From Hyphomicrobiales bacterium (GTDB lineage Bacteria; Pseudomonadota; Alphaproteobacteria; Rhizobiales; Xanthobacteraceae), in contig JAFKKQ010000345.1 in the NCBI GenBank assembly GCA_017304505.1, positions 1 through 11,854 on the forward strand: 11,854 nt of DNA. Direction: 5' to 3'. The position numbers and the translations under genes were made by a program. Below the pieces are notes generated by a model. The model was given only the letters and a program-made list of their open reading frames with translations. It was not told the DNA's origin and ran no database searches. Each line of letters opens with the position of its first letter. Within the stretch, counting starts at the first letter, position 1. Below are positions 9,082 through 11,854 of the stretch, piece after piece.

Positions 9082-10002
9082 TTAAGGCTGTCCCATGCGG
9101 TAAAGCTTGACCGCGGCGTAGACGGCCTCGCTCGCCGGCGTCGGCACGCCGAGTTCTTTGCCGAGCGACACCACCTTGCCGGTGAGCCAGTCGAGCTCGA
9201 GCCGGTTGCCGGCTTCGAGGTCGTGGAACATCGACGCCTTCATGCCGGGAGGCGCGTTCTCGGAGAACGTCATGCGGTCGTCGATCCAATCGTCCGGCAC
9301 CTTCGCGCCGGACTTCTGGCCGACGGCGAGGCATTCCGTCATCAGCTTGCGGTAGAAGGCGCGGGTGTCGGGATCGGCCAGGATCTTGCCGAGCGGCTGC
9401 CGCGTCATGCAATTCGCGCCGGCGAGCGACGACAGGAAGATGAATTTCTGCCAGCGCTCGCGGTTCATGTCGTCCTGGAGCTGCACGTCGACGTTGGCAG
9501 CCTTTGCTGCTTCGGCAAACGCTGCGAGCTTGGCGTCGGGCTTGCCGTCGATACGACCGCAGCGAAGCGTCGCAAACTTGCTGGTGTGACGAACCACGCC
9601 CGGTCCGCCGAGCACGCTCGCGATGTAGGCCGTGCCGCCGACCGTCTGGTCCTTGCCGAGGATTCCCGACACGCGCTCGTAACTGTCGACGCCGTTTTGC
9701 AGCGTGATGACGCGCGTGTCCGGCCCGACCAGGGGCTTCGCCAGCTCGGCCGCGGCCTCGGTGTCCCAGAGCTTGACGGCAAACAGCACGATATCGACCG
9801 GGCCGACGTCCTTGGGATCCGACGTGGCGTTGACGTTTTTGAGGTGTACGTCGCCGTGGACGCTCTCGATCGTGAGTCCGTTCTTGCGCAGCGCCTCGAG
9901 GTTGGCGCGGCGCGCGATCAAGGCCACGTCGTGCCCCGCTTGCGCCATCCGCCCGCCGAAGTAGGCGCCGACGGCGCCCGCTGCCATTGCTGCAATTCGC
10001 AT
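9082..10002 (-). CDS. Ketopantoate reductase family (ApbA/PanE-like) dehydrogenase
   Basis: The family reduces 2-dehydropantoate to pantoate with NADPH in pantothenate synthesis, although many paralogues act on other substrates. The 306-residue product starts MRIAAMAAGAVGAYFGG, a Rossmann nucleotide motif in which the first Gly of GxGxxG is Ala. Asn103 in LQNGVD and Lys186 in RERWQKF align with Asn98 and Lys176 of E. coli PanE, and Glu269 in RLELDW with Glu256. However, the two pantoate-side Asn (Asn180, Asn184 in E. coli) correspond to Leu190 and Ala194 here. The fold and hydride-transfer residues are therefore kept while the substrate pocket differs, so I do not assign panE. The ribosome site is weak (GGTGA). 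It stands apart from its neighbours by 143 and about 100 bases. Confidence 0.87.
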   Translation of the reverse strand: MRIAAMAAGAVGAYFGGRMAQAGHDVALIARRANLEALRKNGLTIESVHGDVHLKNVNATSDPKDVGPVDIVLFAVKLWDTEAAAELAKPLVGPDTRVITLQNGVDSYERVSGILGKDQTVGGTAYIASVLGGPGVVRHTSKFATLRCGRIDGKPDAKLAAFAEAAKAANVDVQLQDDMNRERWQKFIFLSSLAGANCMTRQPLGKILADPDTRAFYRKLMTECLAVGQKSGAKVPDDWIDDRMTFSENAPPGMKASMFHDLEAGNRLELDWLTGKVVSLGKELGVPTPASEAVYAAVKLYRMGQP

Positions 10003-10041
10003 CGTGTGTCACCCGGTTGATGTTTCGGAGCCGGGTTTATC

Positions 10042-10080
10042 GAAAGCGAAGGGGCGAGGTCCAGTGGCCTCGCCCCAAAA
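10042..10080 (-). terminator. Probable terminator of the L,D-transpeptidase gene
   Basis: GGGGCGAGG (10051-10059) and CCTCGCCCC (10068-10076) form a perfect 9-bp stem with an eight-base loop, 25 bases after the transpeptidase stop. On the - strand it is followed by TTCGCTTTC, an interrupted T-run. On the + strand AAAA follows, which does not suit termination in that direction. Confidence 0.6.
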
Positions 10081-10100
10081 TCGCACGACCGATGCCGGGA

Positions 10101-10997
10101 TCAGTACAGGCGCGATGCCGCAGAGCCGTGGGCGAGCGGGCGGCCCGCCGTGTTGGGCACCGTCATCGCCGCCGGCCGCGGCGCGTCGTTTTCCGAGATG
10201 TGTTCATGAGTTCGCGAGCGCGTACGCGCCACCTCGGGGTTGCGATGTCCGTTCATCGGCAGCACCACGACCTTCGCGCCGACGGACACGCGATTGAACA
10301 GGTCGATCACGTTTTCGTTGGTCAGCCGGATGCAGCCCGACGACACGCGCTTGCCGATGGTGCTCGGATCGTTGGTGCCGTGGATGCGATAGAGCGAGTT
10401 GCCGAGATACATCGCGCGCGCGCCGAGCGGATTGCCAGGGCCGCCGGCCATCATGCGCGGCAGGTACGGCTGGCGCGCAATCATCTCCGCCGGCGGATGC
10501 CAGTCCGGCCACTCCTGCTTGCGCGCGACGTGCTCGACGCCCGCCCAGGTGAAGCCCTCGCGTCCGACGCCGATGCCGTAACGGATCGCGCGGTCGTTTC
10601 CGAGTATGTAATAGAGATAGGTGTGCGGCGTATCGATGATGATCGTGCCGGGCTTCTCGTTGCTGTGATAGGCGACAACCTGGCGACGGAAGCGCTCGGG
10701 CACCACGGCGGACGAGTTGTCCGGCGCGGCGCGGTAATCCTGCCGGTAATCCTGCCGATAATCCTGCCGATAATCCTGCCGATAATCCTGCATGGTGCGC
10801 CCGTCAGGCATCGCCTCGGGCCCATTGCCGCGCGGCATCACCATCGGCGGTCCGAAGCCGGGGAAGGGCTGATCGATGTAGACATCCGGATAATCGGCGT
10901 CCTCGTCGACACCGAGTGGCGCCGCATAGGCAGCCGTGGACAGAATCGTGACGGCCAACGCCGCGGTGGCGAGATGCCAATGACCAATTCGGAACAT
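10101..10997 (-). CDS. L,D-transpeptidase (YkuD domain), secreted
   Basis: YkuD enzymes form 3-3 peptidoglycan cross-links or attach proteins to peptidoglycan in the periplasm. The 298-residue product starts with a signal peptide (MFRIGHWHLATAALAV..., cleavage near AYA, residue 25). Next come an acidic/proline stretch and a DYRQ repeat (about 71-88). The YkuD domain follows, with IIIDTPHTYLYY, GIGVGREGF and the active-site pair His206 (RIHGTND) and Cys222 (SSGCIR); the 16-residue spacing is normal. The tail after about residue 250 is basic and polar. The ATG at 10995-10997 is preceded by GGGAGAG; an upstream in-frame start at 11030 would put 11 extra residues before the signal peptide and has no ribosome site. 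The active-site variant SSGC (instead of SHGC) is familiar in alphaproteobacterial members. It is 70 bases downstream of trmO. Confidence 0.93.
   Translation of the reverse strand: MFRIGHWHLATAALAVTILSTAAYAAPLGVDEDADYPDVYIDQPFPGFGPPMVMPRGNGPEAMPDGRTMQDYRQDYRQDYRQDYRQDYRAAPDNSSAVVPERFRRQVVAYHSNEKPGTIIIDTPHTYLYYILGNDRAIRYGIGVGREGFTWAGVEHVARKQEWPDWHPPAEMIARQPYLPRMMAGGPGNPLGARAMYLGNSLYRIHGTNDPSTIGKRVSSGCIRLTNENVIDLFNRVSVGAKVVVLPMNGHRNPEVARTRSRTHEHISENDAPRPAAMTVPNTAGRPLAHGSAASRLY
10732..10791 (-). repeat. Five 12-bp tandem repeats inside the transpeptidase gene
   Basis: Five consecutive 12-base units lie in frame: CGGTAATCCTGC twice, then CGATAATCCTGC three times (+ strand). On the coding strand they give a repeating Gln-Asp-Tyr-Arg, between the signal peptide and the catalytic domain. 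Near identity, with only one position varying, suggests recent expansion by slippage; copy number may vary between strains. Confidence 0.95.
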
Positions 10998-11067
10998 GGG
11001 GTACTCTCCCGACGCCCACCTCACCCACATTGCATCTATAACGAGCCAGAGGGGCGGCGGTTCCCGG

Positions 11068-11598
11068 TCAACGCCGGTCGGCGTGCCAGCCGACGCGGGC
11101 GTCGGCGATGGAATCTGTGGAGGAGAAATAAGGCTTGATGTCGACGAGCGGTGTGCCGTCGAGGCAATCGAGCCCGACCACGTGGAGGGTCGAGCCCTCC
11201 ACCTTGCGCAACTCCACCACGCTCAACGCAATCGGGTTGGGCCGCACCGGCGACCGCAGCGAGAAGGTCGGCTTGCCGGAGCCGTATTGCGCCGGGACCT
11301 GGACCACGAGATCGCGCCGCGCCCGGTCCATCCAGTAGAGCACAATCAGGTGAGAGCAGGTTTCGACGCCGGGCAGCGCCTGTTGCCAGCGCGGGTCCAC
11401 CTCGATGGTGCAGACGGTGCCGGACTCGCGGGCCTGGCGGGCGTTCTTGGGGCACTCGCTGCGGGTTTTCCACGGCGTGCGGATGCGGCCGATGAAATAA
11501 AGCTGGGCGTCGAAATGGTCCGGCAGCGCGACGGCCACTTCGCCGTCGCGGATGCCGGAGGCCGGATCGTTCGATTGGGATGTCGTATCGGATGTCAT
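11068..11598 (-). CDS. trmO: tRNA (N6-threonylcarbamoyladenosine(37)-N6)-methyltransferase TrmO (TsaA/YaeB family)
   Basis: TrmO uses S-adenosylmethionine to methylate t6A37 in certain threonine tRNAs, giving m6t6A. The 176-residue product shows the family motifs in order: FIGRIRTPW (35-43), CPKNARQ (49-55), LIVLYWMDRARRD (84-96), LRSPVRPNPIALSVVEL (114-130) and CLDGTPLVDIKPY (145-157). It lacks the longer C-terminal extension of the E. coli protein (about 235 residues), which is usual for short alphaproteobacterial forms. The ATG at 11596-11598 has AAGG about ten bases upstream. Function is inferred from the family; the older name is VirR/TsaA. Confidence 0.9.
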   Translation of the reverse strand: MTSDTTSQSNDPASGIRDGEVAVALPDHFDAQLYFIGRIRTPWKTRSECPKNARQARESGTVCTIEVDPRWQQALPGVETCSHLIVLYWMDRARRDLVVQVPAQYGSGKPTFSLRSPVRPNPIALSVVELRKVEGSTLHVVGLDCLDGTPLVDIKPYFSSTDSIADARVGWHADRR

Positions 11599-11737
11599 GA
11601 CCGCGTACCTTAGGCGAAAGCGACCGTTCGGCCCAAGGTCGTTCGAGTGAGATTGCCCGGCCCAACGATCGCGCGACCCTGCACATTTCCGGCGGCACCA
11701 CCTGAACGTGCTCGCGGTATGTCTATTCCCTCATAGA

Positions 11738-11767
11738 TTGATTTTATCACAATATTAACGTTAGAGT
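11738..11767 (+). promoter_or_regulatory. Possible promoter in AT-rich stretch
   Basis: Bases from about 11725 to 11775 are distinctly AT-rich compared with the rest of the window. TTGATT (11738-11743) and TAGAGT (11762-11767), 18 bases apart, could be -35 and -10 elements of a + strand promoter for the gene entering at the right edge. The match is weak and the implied leader would be very short. Confidence 0.28.
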
Positions 11768-11770
11768 TGT

Positions 11771-11790
11771 ATTGCCAAGAGCATGGCAAT
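11771..11790. repeat. Inverted repeat over the start codon of the right-edge gene
   Basis: ATTGCCA (11771-11777) and TGGCAAT (11784-11790) are perfect complements around a six-base AGAGCA centre, which holds the weak ribosome site and the A of the ATG. It could be an RNA hairpin limiting translation or an operator for a dimeric regulator. The symmetry is seen directly; the role is inferred. Confidence 0.5.
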
Positions 11791-11854
11791 CGCTGGTTTC
11801 CATGCTGTCCTCGTGCCCGTCGCCGGCCTGCTGCTGTTTCTTTCCGTGGCCGGT
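11783..11854 (+). CDS. Start of a possible secreted or membrane protein (cut by window end)
   Basis: An ATG at 11783-11785 opens a frame that stays open to the end of the window (24 codons). The translation MAIAGFHAVLVPVAGLLLFL is a hydrophobic segment like a signal peptide or first membrane helix. A weak AAGAG ribosome site lies just before it, and an AT-rich promoter-like stretch lies upstream. The gene would be divergent from trmO. Too little is present to name it, and it may not be the true start. Confidence 0.4.
   Translation, partial: MAIAGFHAVLVPVAGLLLFLSVAG

Noticed and set aside
8981..10012. A 343-codon - strand frame overlapping the ketopantoate-reductase-family gene in another frame.
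   Set aside because: Arg-rich shadow; the overlapping frame carries the Rossmann and catalytic motifs.
9987..11138. A 383-codon + strand frame with a repeated ILPI motif.
   Set aside because: It is the reverse reading of the transpeptidase gene; the ILPI repeat is the complement of the DYRQ repeat.
11599..11737. Possible small RNA or tRNA between trmO and the right-edge gene.
   Set aside because: I saw no cloverleaf, T-loop motif or strong hairpin with a T-run.

Overview
The window is GC-rich chromosomal DNA whose gene content, gene order and protein style suggest an alphaproteobacterium of the Bradyrhizobium/Rhodopseudomonas/Afipia kind (order Hyphomicrobiales). Pointers are a thiO-thiS-thiG-thiE-thiC operon behind a TPP riboswitch, a proline-rich OmpA-family protein, a DUF4403 protein, and a YkuD transpeptidase with alphaproteobacterial features. 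This placement is by recognition only; no search was run.

Left edge (1-640): the C-terminal part of a reverse transcriptase enters from outside the window on the + strand. It has the YADD catalytic box and a retron-type VTG motif. Its DNA is about 51% GC over the first 240 bases, clearly lower than the rest, so it looks like acquired accessory DNA. A strong terminator follows it. It meets the thiamine operon head-on, and a second hairpin lies between the two 3' ends.

Thiamine operon (641-5437, - strand): a sigma70-like promoter and a TPP riboswitch precede thiO, thiS, thiG, thiE and thiC. ThiO, ThiS and ThiG build the thiazole phosphate, ThiC builds the pyrimidine, and ThiE joins them; thiD is not in the window. 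thiO and thiS overlap and thiS-thiG are closely spaced. Two genes look damaged. thiC has an apparent one-base deletion near codon 35. thiE lacks its usual first 20-25 codons and starts immediately after the thiG stop in the same frame. A palindromic intergenic repeat separates thiE from thiC.

Envelope and housekeeping block (5485-11598, - strand): an OmpA-domain protein with a long proline-rich linker (with its own terminator), a DUF4403 membrane-anchored protein, a ketopantoate-reductase-family dehydrogenase, an L,D-transpeptidase with five 12-bp tandem repeats, and a TrmO-type tRNA methyltransferase. Several act at the cell envelope, but the gaps between them suggest mostly separate transcription units.

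Right edge (11599-11854): an AT-rich stretch leads to the first codons of a possible secreted or membrane protein on the + strand, cut by the window end. There is no gene-free stretch longer than 300 bases. I found no CRISPR array, tRNA, rRNA, complete insertion sequence or replication origin. The strongest candidate for an unusual system is the retron-like reverse transcriptase, but its RNA gene and any partner would lie outside the window.
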